Below, in pieces: positions 8,120-17,196 of a DNA stretch of 64,000 bases. The DNA is from Aurantibacter aestuarii (GTDB lineage Bacteria; Bacteroidota; Bacteroidia; Flavobacteriales; Flavobacteriaceae): the NCBI RefSeq assembly GCF_003008425.1, contig NZ_PXOQ01000009.1, positions 255,501 through 319,500 of the forward strand. The letters run 5' to 3'. The notes beneath the pieces are model-generated. The model was not told where the DNA came from. It saw only the letters and a program-made list of their open reading frames with translations, and made no database searches. A program made the translations under genes and the position numbers. How positions within the stretch are numbered: position 1 is the stretch's first letter; every line of letters starts with the position of its first letter.

Positions 8120-8875
8120 TTACAAACGCACCGGAATATTCTCCTTTTTTAAAGCTTCTTTTAAATCTAAAATCGGTATTTCACCAAAATGAAATACACT
8201 TGCAGCCAAAGCAGCGTCACTTTTTCCAATTTTAAATGTATCTATAAAATGCTGAATGGTTCCTGCGCCACCAGACGCAATGATAGGAATATTAAGTTCT
8301 TCCGAAAGTTTAGCTAAAGCTTCGTTTGCAAAACCATCTTTAGTTCCATCGTTATCCATAGAGGTAAACAGAATTTCTCCTGCGCCACGTTGCTCTACTT
8401 CTTTTGCCCAATCGAATAAATTAAGTTCTGTTGGAATAGTTCCTCCTGCTAAATGCACCATCCAATTTCCATTGATGTTTTTAGCATCTATAGCCACCAC
8501 CACACACTGACTACCAAACTTATTAGCCAATTCGTTAATTAATTCTGGTCGTTTTACTGCGGAAGAATTTATAGACACTTTATCTGCTCCAGATTGTAAA
8601 AGTACATCAACATCTGCAATGCTTGAAATACCTCCACCAACTGTAAACGGAATATTTACCTGTTCTGCTACTTTAAGAACCATTTCTATCCTGGTTTTTC
8701 TGCCTTCTAATGTTGCTGAAATGTCTAAAAACACCAATTCATCTGCACCTTTTAAAGCATATTGCTTAGCCAATTCTACTGGATCTCCTGCATCTCGTAA
8801 ATCGACAAAGTTGACACCTTTTACAGTACGTCCATTTTTAATATCTAAGCAAGGTATAATTCGTTTTGTAAGCAT
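8120..8875 (-). CDS. hisF: Imidazole glycerol phosphate synthase, cyclase subunit
   Basis: A 251-residue (beta/alpha)8 barrel. The first catalytic Asp lies in [15 protein letters not shown], the second in VAIDAKN, with phosphate-binding VGGGI, ASGGAG and a C-terminal KEENIPVR typical of HisF. It pairs with HisH to convert PRFAR to imidazole glycerol phosphate and AICAR. Length is standard. Lies between hisA and hisIE in the operon, with palindromic repeats in both flanking gaps. Confidence 0.97.
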   Translation of the reverse strand: MLTKRIIPCLDIKNGRTVKGVNFVDLRDAGDPVELAKQYALKGADELVFLDISATLEGRKTRIEMVLKVAEQVNIPFTVGGGISSIADVDVLLQSGADKVSINSSAVKRPELINELANKFGSQCVVVAIDAKNINGNWMVHLAGGTIPTELNLFDWAKEVEQRGAGEILFTSMDNDGTKDGFANEALAKLSEELNIPIIASGGAGTIQHFIDTFKIGKSDAALAASVFHFGEIPILDLKEALKKENIPVRL

Positions 8876-8902
8876 ACTTTATAGCTTTTGGCTTATAGTG
8901 TC

Positions 8903-8952
8903 TCCTTGAGCGTAGTCGAAAGGTTATTAGTTCTTGACTGCGCTCGAACAGA
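8903..8952. repeat. Palindromic repeat between hisA and hisF
   Basis: TTGAGCGTAGTCGAA (8906-8920) and TTGACTGCGCTCGAA (8933-8947) form imperfect inverted arms, followed by AGACA. It is a member of the same family as 9705-9749 and 8061-8112. An AGCTTTTGGCTTATAG stretch precedes it at about 8883. Confidence 0.65.
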
Positions 8953-8956
8953 CAAA

Positions 8957-9682
8957 TTATTTATTTAATATAAAATTTTCCAATTGTTTTAAGCTAATGC
9001 GATTTTCGTAAATAGCTTTTCCAATAATAATACCTTCGCAACCTAATTCTGCTAATTTTGGTAATTCATCAAAGGTTGAAATGCCTCCTGAAGCTATTAA
9101 TTTAATGCCTTTTGTTTCATTAAGAATACGTTGGTATAAATCAAAACTAGGACCTTCAAGCATTCCATCTTTAGAAATGTCGGTACAAATCACGTAACTC
9201 ACACCTTTTGATTGATAATTTTGTATAAACGGAATTACTTTTAAATCGCTTTCTTCTAACCAACCACTAATCGCAATATTTTCGTTGTTGCAATCGGCTC
9301 CAAGGATAATTTTATCGCTACCAAATTTAGTAAGCCATTCCTGAAAAATTTCTGGGTTTTTAACTGCAATACTTCCGCCAGTAATTTGCGAAGCTCCAGA
9401 GTTAAATGCTATATTTAAATCTTCGTTAGTTTTTAGTCCACCACCAAAATCTATTTTTAAATTCGTTTTAGAAGCAATTTGCTCTAACACTTTATGATTT
9501 ACAATATGTTTGGCTTTCGCGCCATCTAAATCGACCACATGTAAATACTCGATGCCTGCATCCTGAAATTCTTTAGCGACTTCCAGAGGACTTTCATTAT
9601 ATATTTTTTTGGTGTTGTAATCGCCTTTACTTAGACGTACACATTTTCCGTCGATGATGTCTATTGCTGGTATTATTCTCAT
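8957..9682 (-). CDS. hisA: ProFAR isomerase (5'-ProFAR imidazole carboxamide ribonucleotide isomerase)
   Basis: A 241-residue (beta/alpha)8 barrel. Catalytic Asp in [15 protein letters not shown], phosphate loop DFGGGL, second catalytic Asp in [12 protein letters not shown], and ASGGIST near the C-terminus. It isomerises ProFAR to PRFAR. I chose ATG 9682 (MRIIPAIDI). The open frame extends 25 codons further, but that extension is only translated palindromic repeat and lacks homology to HisA. Confidence 0.96.
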   Translation of the reverse strand: MRIIPAIDIIDGKCVRLSKGDYNTKKIYNESPLEVAKEFQDAGIEYLHVVDLDGAKAKHIVNHKVLEQIASKTNLKIDFGGGLKTNEDLNIAFNSGASQITGGSIAVKNPEIFQEWLTKFGSDKIILGADCNNENIAISGWLEESDLKVIPFIQNYQSKGVSYVICTDISKDGMLEGPSFDLYQRILNETKGIKLIASGGISTFDELPKLAELGCEGIIIGKAIYENRISLKQLENFILNK

Positions 9683-9702
9683 TTTTTTATTTTCTTCTGT
9701 CA

Positions 9703-9757
9703 GGTCGAGCGCAGTCGAGACCTCAATTAGACCTCTCGACTGCGCTCGAGGGGACAT
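9703..9757. repeat. Perfect palindromic repeat upstream of hisA
   Basis: Arms TCGAGCGCAGTCGAGA (9705-9720) and TCTCGACTGCGCTCGA (9734-9749) are exact 16-base reverse complements with a 13-base loop. Each arm is itself partly palindromic. G+C content is far above the surroundings. Related copies lie at 8903-8952 and 8061-8112. Confidence 0.8.
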
Positions 9758-9790
9758 TTTATCTATAGTAAGTATGATTACTAAATAGTA

Positions 9791-10054
9791 TCATCTGTCA
9801 TTTTTTAATTTCAAAATTTTTGAAGCTACCAAATCACATCTATCTCTATTTCCCGAAAGCCCCATACTTGAAACTTCAAATTTTAAGAGTAAATCGGATA
9901 AACCTTTTTTATCTCCTCCTGAAATCATTTTCTTATAAATAGTTGGCACATATCCTGAATATTCATTCAGAAAATTCGTCGTATATATACCTATCGGATC
10001 CCAATCTTCATATAAAATTATGTCGATTTTCTCAATTAACACCTTTTTATTCAT
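9791..10054 (-). CDS. Small conserved-type protein with WDPIG motif, inside the his operon
   Basis: An 87-residue soluble protein with no known role in histidine synthesis. The N-terminal half has IDIILYEDWDPIGIYTTNFLNEYSGYVPTIYKKMISGG. This EWDPIG...DEYxxYxP arrangement recurs in small DUF1871-like or immunity-type proteins, but I cannot confirm membership. It starts 1 base after the hisH stop, so it is probably translationally coupled to hisH and co-expressed with the operon. A palindromic repeat follows it before hisA. It is likely real because the frame is tightly packed and ends properly. Confidence 0.6.
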   Translation of the reverse strand: MNKKVLIEKIDIILYEDWDPIGIYTTNFLNEYSGYVPTIYKKMISGGDKKGLSDLLLKFEVSSMGLSGNRDRCDLVASKILKLKNDR

Positions 10055-10055
10055 T

Positions 10056-10637
10056 TCACAGTTCTAAAAAATTCTTCAAAATTTGTTCTCCTGCTACACT
10101 ACTCTTTTCTGGGTGAAATTGAACGCCATAAAAATTGTCTTTTTGTAATGCTGAAGCGTAATGTAACTCATAATTGGTTGTTGCAATTTGTTCATTACAA
10201 GATTCTGCATAAAAGCTATGTACCAAATACATAAATTCATCTTCTTTAATTCCTTTAAATAAAGGACTTTTTAACTCCGAAATGGTATTCCAACCCATTT
10301 GTGGGACTTTGACTTGGTTTGAAAAACGTTTTACATCTACATTAAAAATACCTAAACCTTTTGTGTTACCTTCTTCTGATGATTTACACATAAGTTGCAT
10401 ACCCAAACAAATGCCTAAAACTGGCTGAGTTAAATTAGGGATTAGCGTATCTAAACCTGTAGATTTTAGCATTAGCATGGCAGATTTAGCTTCGCCTACA
10501 CCAGGAAAAATGACTTTGTCCGCAGCTTTAATTTCTTCTGTATTATTTGATAACACCGCATCGACACCTAAACGTTTAAAAGCAAACTGTATGCTTTTAA
10601 TGTTTCCTGCACCGTAATTTATTATAACTAATTTCAT
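10056..10637 (-). CDS. hisH: Imidazole glycerol phosphate synthase, glutamine amidotransferase subunit
   Basis: A 193-residue class I glutamine amidotransferase. Visible are YGAGNIKSI, FPGVGEA, the nucleophile Cys77 in GICLGMQLM, and the His/Glu pair in VQFHPEKS. It supplies ammonia to HisF. Length is normal. It follows hisB after 53 bases containing an AT-rich GCTTTTGGCT repeat and is followed at 1 base by the small 87-residue gene. Confidence 0.97.
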   Translation of the reverse strand: MKLVIINYGAGNIKSIQFAFKRLGVDAVLSNNTEEIKAADKVIFPGVGEAKSAMLMLKSTGLDTLIPNLTQPVLGICLGMQLMCKSSEEGNTKGLGIFNVDVKRFSNQVKVPQMGWNTISELKSPLFKGIKEDEFMYLVHSFYAESCNEQIATTNYELHYASALQKDNFYGVQFHPEKSSVAGEQILKNFLEL

Positions 10638-10683
10638 TTCTTAGCTTTTGGCTTTTGGCTATTAGCTAACAGCTAACAACAAA
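10638..10683. repeat. Short tandem and inverted GCTTTTGGCT/TTAGCTAAC repeat between hisB and hisH
   Basis: TTAGCTTTTGGCTTTTGGCTATTAG is followed by TAACAGCTAACAAC. The motif AGCTTTTGGCT also occurs in the hisA-hisF gap near 8883. It is low-complexity intergenic DNA of unknown role. Confidence 0.45.
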
Positions 10684-10690
10684 AGGCTAT

Positions 10691-11830
10691 TTATAACATT
10701 CCTTTTGTAGATGGTAAAAACATTTTGTTTGAATCTCTTTTTACTGCCATTTTCATGGCTTTTGCAAATGCTTTAAAAATGCCTTCAATTTTGTGATGTT
10801 CATTATCACCTTCAGCTTTAATATTTAGGTTACATTTTGCACCGTCTGTAAACGATTTAAACAGGTGAAAAAACATTTCAGTTGGCATATCTCCTATTTT
10901 TTCACGTTTAAATTCTGCATCCCATTCTAACCAGTTTCTTCCTCCAAAATCTACTGCAACTTGCGCTAAACAGTCGTCCATTGGTAGGCAAAATCCGTAG
11001 CGTTCAATACCTAATTTATTTCCTAATGCTTTATTAAATAGTTCACCTAAAGCAATCATGGTGTCTTCTATGGTATGGTGTTCATCCACTTCTAAATCGC
11101 CATCCACTTTTATGGTTAAATCCATAGCACCATGACGACCAATTTGGTCTAACATGTGGTCGAAAAAGTTTAAACCTGTATCGATATTATTTTTCCCAGA
11201 ACCATCTAAATTCAACTTAATGTAAATTTTAGTTTCGTTGGTATTACGAGTGATTTCAGAAACACGATCTTCTAATTTTAAAAACTCGTAAATTGCTTTC
11301 CAGTCTGTACTAGTTAGCGCTATACAGTCATTAATTTCTTTTTTATTAGATTCAATTTCATCTGCGCCAAGTTCTGGATCTTCAGATAAATAAATACCTT
11401 TTGCTCCTAAGTTTTTAGCCAATTCCATATCGGTAATTCTATCACCTAAAACAAAAGAATTTTCTAAATCGTAAACATCTTTATCAAAATATTGCGTTAA
11501 CAAACCTGTTCTTGGTTTTCGGGTATCTGCATTTTCATGCGGAAAAGTTTTATCTATAAAAACTTCAGAAAAAACCACGCCTTCTTTTTCAAAAGCTGAA
11601 ATGACTTTATTTTGAGCTGGCCAAAAGGTGTCTTCTGGAAATGAATCGGTTCCTAAACCATCCTGATTAGTAACCATAACCAATTCGTAATCCAATTCTG
11701 AAGCTATTTTAGCCATATATTGAAACACTTTTGGATAAAATTCCAACTTCTCTAAACTGTCTAGTTGATAATCTACTGGTGGCTCTAACACCAATGTGCC
11801 ATCTCTATCTATAAATAATACTTTTTTCAT
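10691..11830 (-). CDS. hisB: Bifunctional histidinol-phosphatase / imidazoleglycerol-phosphate dehydratase
   Basis: A 379-residue fusion. The N-terminal HAD phosphatase (residues 1 to ~165) shows FIDRDGTL with the nucleophile Asp, VTNQDGLG, and [15 protein letters not shown]. The C-terminal dehydratase shows [26 protein letters not shown], and [11 protein letters not shown], whose His/Glu residues bind Mn. It performs steps 6 and 8. Start chosen at ATG 11830 ([13 protein letters not shown]), 1 base after the hisC stop. A longer frame overlapping hisC adds eight residues without support. Confidence 0.96.
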   Translation of the reverse strand: MKKVLFIDRDGTLVLEPPVDYQLDSLEKLEFYPKVFQYMAKIASELDYELVMVTNQDGLGTDSFPEDTFWPAQNKVISAFEKEGVVFSEVFIDKTFPHENADTRKPRTGLLTQYFDKDVYDLENSFVLGDRITDMELAKNLGAKGIYLSEDPELGADEIESNKKEINDCIALTSTDWKAIYEFLKLEDRVSEITRNTNETKIYIKLNLDGSGKNNIDTGLNFFDHMLDQIGRHGAMDLTIKVDGDLEVDEHHTIEDTMIALGELFNKALGNKLGIERYGFCLPMDDCLAQVAVDFGGRNWLEWDAEFKREKIGDMPTEMFFHLFKSFTDGAKCNLNIKAEGDNEHHKIEGIFKAFAKAMKMAVKRDSNKMFLPSTKGML

Positions 11831-11831
11831 T

Positions 11832-12878
11832 TTATAAAGATTTGAAAGCTTCAATTAATTTTTTGTTTTCTATAGGTGTTCCAATGGTCAATCGTAAACA
11901 ATTTTCACATAAATGTTGCTTGCTTCGATTTCTAATAACGATATTTTGTTCTAGAAGTTGATTATAACGTTTCGTGGCATCATCTACTTTAATTAAAATG
12001 AAATTAGCATCTGATGGATAAATAGTTTTTACACAACTAATGTCCTTTAAAGCATCAGAAAGACGTTCTCTTTCTACTAATATATCGGCAATTTGATGAC
12101 GAATTTGTTTTAAATCAGATAATCGTGAAATTGCCTTTTGCTGTGTAAGTTGATTTACGTTATATGGTGGTTTAATGCGATTTAAAATGGAAATAATTTC
12201 TTTAGACGCATAGCAAATACCTAATCTAATACCAGCCATACCATAAGCCTTAGAAAGTGTTTGTGTAATAATTAAATTGGGGAATTCTTCTAAACGTTTT
12301 AACCAACTTTGTTGTTTTGAAAAATCGATATAAGCTTCATCAATAACAATAAGCCCCTTAAATTTATCTAAAAGTGTCAAAACGGCTTCTTCTGAAAAAG
12401 AATTTCCTGTGGGATTATTTGGAGAGCATAAAAACAATAATTTTGTATTGGCATTTACTGCGCTTAAAATAGTATCAACATCTGGCTGAAAATTTTTATT
12501 TAACAGAACTTCTTTTACTTCTATAGCATTAACTTCAGCTAAAACCTGATACATGCCATATGTTGGCGGCAAAGTAATGATGTTATCAATGTTTGGTTCG
12601 CAGAAAGCTCTAAAAATAAGGTCTAAAACTTCATCACTTCCATTTCCTAAGAGCATTTGTTCTTGAGAAATTTTATGTATTTCGGTTAATATTTGTTTAA
12701 CCTGATTTTGTAAAGGATCCGGATAACGATTTATTCCATTTTCGAAAGGATTTTCATTAGCATCTAAAAAAATAACATTATCAACTAAACCTTTAAACTC
12801 ATTTCTTGCTGAAGAGTAAGCCTCTAATTTTTTTATATTTTCTCTTGTGAGCGCATTAATATTAAATATTTCTGTCAT
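11832..12878 (-). CDS. hisC: Histidinol-phosphate aminotransferase
   Basis: A 348-residue fold type I PLP aminotransferase. Visible are [19 protein letters not shown], the phosphate-binding [29 protein letters not shown], and the Schiff-base Lys in [16 protein letters not shown]. It converts imidazole acetol phosphate to histidinol phosphate with glutamate. Length is standard. Between hisD (27-base gap) and hisB in the operon. Confidence 0.97.
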   Translation of the reverse strand: MTEIFNINALTRENIKKLEAYSSARNEFKGLVDNVIFLDANENPFENGINRYPDPLQNQVKQILTEIHKISQEQMLLGNGSDEVLDLIFRAFCEPNIDNIITLPPTYGMYQVLAEVNAIEVKEVLLNKNFQPDVDTILSAVNANTKLLFLCSPNNPTGNSFSEEAVLTLLDKFKGLIVIDEAYIDFSKQQSWLKRLEEFPNLIITQTLSKAYGMAGIRLGICYASKEIISILNRIKPPYNVNQLTQQKAISRLSDLKQIRHQIADILVERERLSDALKDISCVKTIYPSDANFILIKVDDATKRYNQLLEQNIVIRNRSKQHLCENCLRLTIGTPIENKKLIEAFKSL

Positions 12879-12905
12879 GATTGGTGTGTTAAGACAATTA
12901 CAATA

Positions 12906-14189
12906 TTATTTTAAATCGTTTAATCGAAGGGTTACGGCATTTTTATGTGCTTGTAAACCTTCAGCTTCAGCCATTAATTCTATTGTTTTGCCAATTTGTA
13001 ACATGCCTTCTTCTGAAATTTTTTGAAAAGTAATAGCTTTGGTAAAACTATCTAGATTTACTCCAGAATATGCTCTACTAAATCCGTTAGTTGGCAAAGT
13101 ATGATTAGTACCAGACGCATAATCTCCTGCACTTTCAGGAGTGAAATTGCCTATAAATACAGATCCTGCGTTTTGAATGTTATTCACAAAAAAATCATCG
13201 TTTCTAGTGGCAATAATTAAATGTTCTGGTGCATAGCTATTAATAAGTTGCAGTGCATCTTCAGCCGACTCTATCATGAATGCTTTAGAGTTTTTCAAGG
13301 CATTTTGTGCAATATCTTTTCTTGGAAGTTGCTCTAATTGTTTCTCAATTTCATTTTGAACATTAGTGATAAATTCTAAAGTATCGGTCACTAGAATAAC
13401 CTGACTATCTGCTCCATGTTCTGCCTGACTTAATAAGTCTGATGCGACATAAGCGGGATGAGCCGAAGTATCTGCCACTACTAAAAGTTCACTAGGACCT
13501 GCAGGCATATCAATTGCAACACCAAATTTGGTAGAAATTTGCTTAGCAACTGTTACGAATTGATTTCCTGGACCAAATATTTTATAAACCTGAGGAATGG
13601 TTTCTGTTCCAAATGTCATTCCTGCAATAGCTTGGATTCCTCCAACTTTTATAATTTTTGTAACGCCACACAGTTGTGCTGTATACAAAATTTCGTTAGC
13701 TATATTTCCTTTAGCATTTGGAGGCGTACAAAGTACAATTTCTTTACAACCTGCAATTTGTGCGGGTACTACTAACATTAATATGGTTGAAAATAAAGGA
13801 GCTGTTCCTCCAGGAATATATAACCCCACTTTTTGTATAGCTCTTTTTTCTTGCCAACATTTTACACCTTTAACCGTTTCTACAAAAACTCTTTCAGTTT
13901 TCTGAGCTTTATGGAAGGATTCAATATTAGATTTTGCCAGTTGTATGGCTTTTTTTAGTTCTTCTGAAACCAATGCTGAAGCTTTTTGAGTTTCTTCAGT
14001 AGTAACTTCAATTGAATTTAAAGTACAACCATCAAACATTTCGGTATATTTTGAAATAGCTTGATCTCCATTACGAGCCACATCATCAAAAATTTGATTT
14101 ACAGTAGCTTCAATATCGTCTACAGTTTGAGTAGGTCTTTTTAAAACATTAACCCAATCTGGTTTATCTGGATTTATAATTGTTTTCAT
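12906..14189 (-). CDS. hisD: Histidinol dehydrogenase
   Basis: A 427-residue zinc enzyme performing the last two oxidations of the pathway. Signatures: GLYIPGGTAPLFSTILML, CTPPN, KVGGIQAIAGMTFGTETIPQV, KIFGPGNQFVTVAK, DMPAGPSELLVVAD, the SQAEHG zinc and catalytic motif, and APEHLII. Length is normal. 49 bases separate it from hisG; that gap holds only a weak AGGTTT/AAACCT hairpin. Confidence 0.97.
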   Translation of the reverse strand: MKTIINPDKPDWVNVLKRPTQTVDDIEATVNQIFDDVARNGDQAISKYTEMFDGCTLNSIEVTTEETQKASALVSEELKKAIQLAKSNIESFHKAQKTERVFVETVKGVKCWQEKRAIQKVGLYIPGGTAPLFSTILMLVVPAQIAGCKEIVLCTPPNAKGNIANEILYTAQLCGVTKIIKVGGIQAIAGMTFGTETIPQVYKIFGPGNQFVTVAKQISTKFGVAIDMPAGPSELLVVADTSAHPAYVASDLLSQAEHGADSQVILVTDTLEFITNVQNEIEKQLEQLPRKDIAQNALKNSKAFMIESAEDALQLINSYAPEHLIIATRNDDFFVNNIQNAGSVFIGNFTPESAGDYASGTNHTLPTNGFSRAYSGVNLDSFTKAITFQKISEEGMLQIGKTIELMAEAEGLQAHKNAVTLRLNDLK

Positions 14190-14238
14190 TCTAAGTCTTT
14201 ATTTAGTATCGAGGTTTTTTAAACCTGAAAATTTAAAT

Positions 14239-15096
14239 TTATAATACCATATTTTCAATTGGACATACTAAAATTCCTTCAGCTCCTTGTTCTTTCAACC
14301 GATCTATAACTTCCCAAAAATCATTCTTATTTATAACTGAATGTATAGAACTCCAACCTTCTTGTGCCAAGGGTAAAATGGTCGGACTCTTCATTCCTGG
14401 TAAAATATTTATGATGGCATCTATTTTGTTATTTGGAGCGTTTAATAATACATATTTATTACTTGTTCCTTTTAAAACAGATTGAATTCTAAATTGAATT
14501 TTATTTAAAATGGCTTTGGCTTCTGTGTCCAAGTTTGGAGATGAAGCTAAAACTGCTTCAGAAGTTAAAAGTACTTCTGCTTCTTTTAAATTATTTTTAA
14601 ACAAAGTGCTTCCACTTGATACAATATCTACAATTGCATCTGCTAAACCAATATTAGGTGCAATTTCTACAGAACCATTAATGATGTGAATATTTGCCTT
14701 AACTCCATTTTTATCTAAAAACTCGTTTACCGTATTAGGATAAGATGTCGCAATACGTTTACCTTCTAATTCTTTGATAGATGTATATTTTACACTTTTG
14801 GGTACCGCTATAGAAACTTTACATTTAGAAAAACCTAACTTCTCTACAATAGTTAAGTCTTGACCTTTTTCAACTAAAACATTTTCTCCAATAATAGCGG
14901 CATCGACTACTCCATCTCGAAGGTATTGAGGTATATCTCCATTTCTTAAGTAAAATACTTCTAAAGGAAAGTTTCTGGCAGATGCTTTAAGTTGATCTTT
15001 TCCATTGTCCACAGAAATTCCAATATCCTTTAAAAGTTTCATAGAATCTTCGTTAAGACGACCTGATTTTTGAACTGCAATTTTTAATTTTTTCAT
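14239..15096 (-). CDS. hisG: ATP phosphoribosyltransferase, long form
   Basis: A 285-residue first enzyme of histidine synthesis. The catalytic part has KIAVQKSGRLNEDSMKLL, GDIPQYLRDGVVDAAIIGENVL and the PRPP-binding IVDIVSSGSTL. The C-terminal ~75 residues (NAPNNKIDAIINILPGMKSPTILPLAQEGWSSIHSVI) are the ACT-like regulatory domain of long-form HisG, so feedback inhibition by histidine without HisZ is expected. It is the first structural gene, 99 bases downstream of the leader-peptide stop and after the attenuator terminator. Confidence 0.97.
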   Translation of the reverse strand: MKKLKIAVQKSGRLNEDSMKLLKDIGISVDNGKDQLKASARNFPLEVFYLRNGDIPQYLRDGVVDAAIIGENVLVEKGQDLTIVEKLGFSKCKVSIAVPKSVKYTSIKELEGKRIATSYPNTVNEFLDKNGVKANIHIINGSVEIAPNIGLADAIVDIVSSGSTLFKNNLKEAEVLLTSEAVLASSPNLDTEAKAILNKIQFRIQSVLKGTSNKYVLLNAPNNKIDAIINILPGMKSPTILPLAQEGWSSIHSVINKNDFWEVIDRLKEQGAEGILVCPIENMVL

Positions 15097-15130
15097 GTTT
15101 TATTTTTTTGGTGTCTAAGGAAAACGAATG

Positions 15131-15166
15131 AAAACAAAAAACCCATTCGATTTCTCAAACGGGTTT
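15131..15166 (-). terminator. Attenuator terminator hairpin of the his operon
   Basis: On the minus strand AAACCCGTTTGA pairs with TCGAATGGGTTT around a GAA-type loop: a 12-pair stem with two G-U wobbles, followed by a T-rich tract TTTTGTTTT. It lies between the leader peptide and hisG. The upstream segment TCAAGCG in the leader (minus strand, about 15203-15209) can pair with CGTTTGA of the left arm and so act as antiterminator. Confidence 0.85.
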
Positions 15167-15180
15167 AGTTATATATGAAT

Positions 15181-15237
15181 TTACATCAATACATTTTACC
15201 TCGCTTGATAGCCAGTTAAAAAATGATGGTGATGTAA
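15181..15237 (-). promoter_or_regulatory. Alternative pairing segments of the his attenuator
   Basis: On the minus strand TTACATCA, which includes the first His codons of the leader (15230-15237), is an exact 8-base complement of TGATGTAA just after the leader stop (15181-15188). This pairing encloses the TCAAGCG antiterminator segment. A ribosome stalled on the His codons would break it and free TCAAGCG to pair with the terminator's left arm, giving read-through into hisG. Folding is inferred by eye only. Confidence 0.6.
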
Positions 15238-15252
15238 GTTATTGTTATACAT
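15196..15252 (-). CDS. hisL: his operon leader peptide
   Basis: An 18-residue open frame, MYNNNLHHHHFLTGYQAR, with four consecutive His codons (CAT CAC CAT CAT). It lies 99 bases upstream of hisG on the same strand and is followed by a strong Rho-independent terminator. This is the classical layout of histidine attenuation: low charged tRNA-His stalls the ribosome at the His run and allows antitermination. The peptide has no other expected function. A weak -7-like CAAATTTG lies at 15270-15277, 17 bases upstream. The gene is too short for routine gene finders. Symbol used by function, not by homology to the enteric hisL. Confidence 0.88.
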   Translation of the reverse strand: MYNNNLHHHHFLTGYQAR

Positions 15253-15394
15253 AGTTAATTCTTAAAGTGCAAATTTGAGAAAAAAATATTAAAGAAAAAA
15301 CTTTATTAGAAACTTTTTGAATATTTATTCGGTATTCACACATTAGCGTTAAGTTTAAGCCGATTAACTAATTGAAAATCTCTTTTATTTAATT

Positions 15395-17164
15395 TTAATT
15401 TGATTTTAAAAACTTAATTGTTGTAGGCTGAGTTCCTGTTGTTAATTTGACCAAATAGAAACCATTAGCCAAACCTGCAGTAGATATTGACTGGTTGTCC
15501 GAAATTTGAGATATTTGTTTAACAACTCTACCATCTACCGTAATTATTTGTAAATTATACTTCAAATGGTCTAAACCTTTAATATGAAAATTATCCTTAA
15601 CCGGGTTTGGATATAATGTAAAGTTATTTGTATTAAATTGCTCAACACTTAATGGTTGAGAATACTCGACATCTAAAAATGGTTTAGCATTATTCATATA
15701 CTCTGCAAGGCCTACTGTAGAGAAGTCATTGTCTAAAACAGCATCACCCGTGTTAAAATCTATATAATCCGCATTAGCATTAACGTTTGGAAAGGATAAT
15801 CTAAACTGAGTTGTTCCATTTAAGTTAACCGCTGCCATACCATTCGCGTTTAAATCTATACGAAGCGCATAACCGTTGGTTGAAACAGTTCCATGGAAAC
15901 ATCCCGCATCTACAACATCTGCAACCTCTGTGAAATCTGAATTTTCAAGACCAATTGCCCCAAAACTTCCTGATTTAATTTCCAAAAGCGGTGTGCCTAA
16001 AGCTCCAGAAGTAAAAGGATTGGTAGTATTGCTTGCATTTCGTATTAAATAAATACTTGCTTTTTCTACTACAGCATCACTAGGTAATGCGCTGGTATCA
16101 AAGCTTAAAATGCCTTTATAGCTATTAGTACCATCATCTCCTACTCTAACTTGTCCAGTACCTATAGTATTCCCATTAGTCCAGCCATCTTCTGAACCTC
16201 CATTTGAGAAAAAAGTTGTTGTAACGTCATTTCTAATTTTTGGCATAAAATAATTAAGAGCCTGATGTGTAATTTTATATCTGTATGCATTAGCACTTAA
16301 ATGAATGGGATCTGCTGCATTTCTGAAATTAGGACGAATACTAGGTCTGTTTATATTTCCGCCATAAAAATTAGCAGAAAAAGGAGCTTGTTGCTCTGGT
16401 AATGACAAAGTTCCTGGAGCACTCACACCATCACCATAGTAATAATGAGATAAGCCAATTGCATTATCAAAAAATAACTTTGGTTCTAAACCAAGCCAAG
16501 AAATTCGCTCGTCCTCTATAGTAACCATCATTTGATTTAATTCTGCATCTGTAATTAAATCGTTATTAGGATCTCTACTTAAATCCCTTCGTTTTGGACA
16601 TGCATAAGCAAAACATAAAAACCCCGTATTAAAATTTGGATAATCGTAACTAGAAAGTAAAATATCTACATTAGGGTGCGCTGCAATAATTTGGTTAATA
16701 ATTGTAAAGGTATTAGCTCGTATAGTTGCAAATAAAGCCGCTTCAGAGCCTGGAACATCTAAATCCATGTCTTTATACCAGCCTCCACCAGATTTAGCGG
16801 CTAAGATATCGTTACCGCCAATACTTAAAATAACAGTTTCAATGGTTGGGTTGTTAGTAATTTCGTTTATGACATTGTCTATCCAAGGATAATTTACCAT
16901 ATCCGCCCATTCTCTGGCTTCAGAACCACTAATGGCATATTCACTTCCTCCATAACCTGCACCAGGATTAGAGCCTAGAGATTGACCAAGTAAATCGTAA
17001 TCTGGATGACCAAACTTATTAAAAATTTCATTGTGTGTTCCATCATCATACATGTATTGAGCCCAAGAATCTCCTGCGATTAAGACTTTAGGTTCTGGCG
17101 TACAAGTTTGAGCATACGCGTATGAAAGGCTGAAACATAAAAAGAGTGTAAAAATTGATTTCAA
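15395..17164 (-). CDS. Secreted SGNH/GDSL-type hydrolase with T9SS sorting domain
   Basis: A 589-residue exported protein. Signal peptide LKSIFTLFLCFSLSYAYAQ, then an SGNH hydrolase: VLIAGDSWAQ (nucleophile Ser), SIGGNDIL (block III Gly-Asn), and ADPIHLSANAY (catalytic Asp-x-x-His). A middle beta-sandwich domain (residues ~320-500) follows. The last ~75 residues are a type-A T9SS C-terminal domain (NNFTLYPNPVKDNFHIKG, ending NGFYLVKLTTG...TTIKFLKSN). It probably acts as a cell-surface or released esterase. I chose TTG 17164: the longer frame to TTG 17224 runs through the terminator hairpin of the upstream gene. No in-frame ATG is available. Confidence 0.8.
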   Translation of the reverse strand: MKSIFTLFLCFSLSYAYAQTCTPEPKVLIAGDSWAQYMYDDGTHNEIFNKFGHPDYDLLGQSLGSNPGAGYGGSEYAISGSEAREWADMVNYPWIDNVINEITNNPTIETVILSIGGNDILAAKSGGGWYKDMDLDVPGSEAALFATIRANTFTIINQIIAAHPNVDILLSSYDYPNFNTGFLCFAYACPKRRDLSRDPNNDLITDAELNQMMVTIEDERISWLGLEPKLFFDNAIGLSHYYYGDGVSAPGTLSLPEQQAPFSANFYGGNINRPSIRPNFRNAADPIHLSANAYRYKITHQALNYFMPKIRNDVTTTFFSNGGSEDGWTNGNTIGTGQVRVGDDGTNSYKGILSFDTSALPSDAVVEKASIYLIRNASNTTNPFTSGALGTPLLEIKSGSFGAIGLENSDFTEVADVVDAGCFHGTVSTNGYALRIDLNANGMAAVNLNGTTQFRLSFPNVNANADYIDFNTGDAVLDNDFSTVGLAEYMNNAKPFLDVEYSQPLSVEQFNTNNFTLYPNPVKDNFHIKGLDHLKYNLQIITVDGRVVKQISQISDNQSISTAGLANGFYLVKLTTGTQPTTIKFLKSN

Positions 17165-17196
17165 TAGATTAGGTTTTTTAGTTTGAAAATATTTTA

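Noticed and set aside
9683-9757. N-terminal extension of hisA
   Set aside because: It is translated palindromic repeat sequence; HisA proteins begin at MRIIPAIDI.
14190-14238. Hairpin AGGTTT/AAACCT between hisG and hisD
   Set aside because: The stem is short, has no T-tract and lies inside the operon; too weak to call a terminator or regulator.
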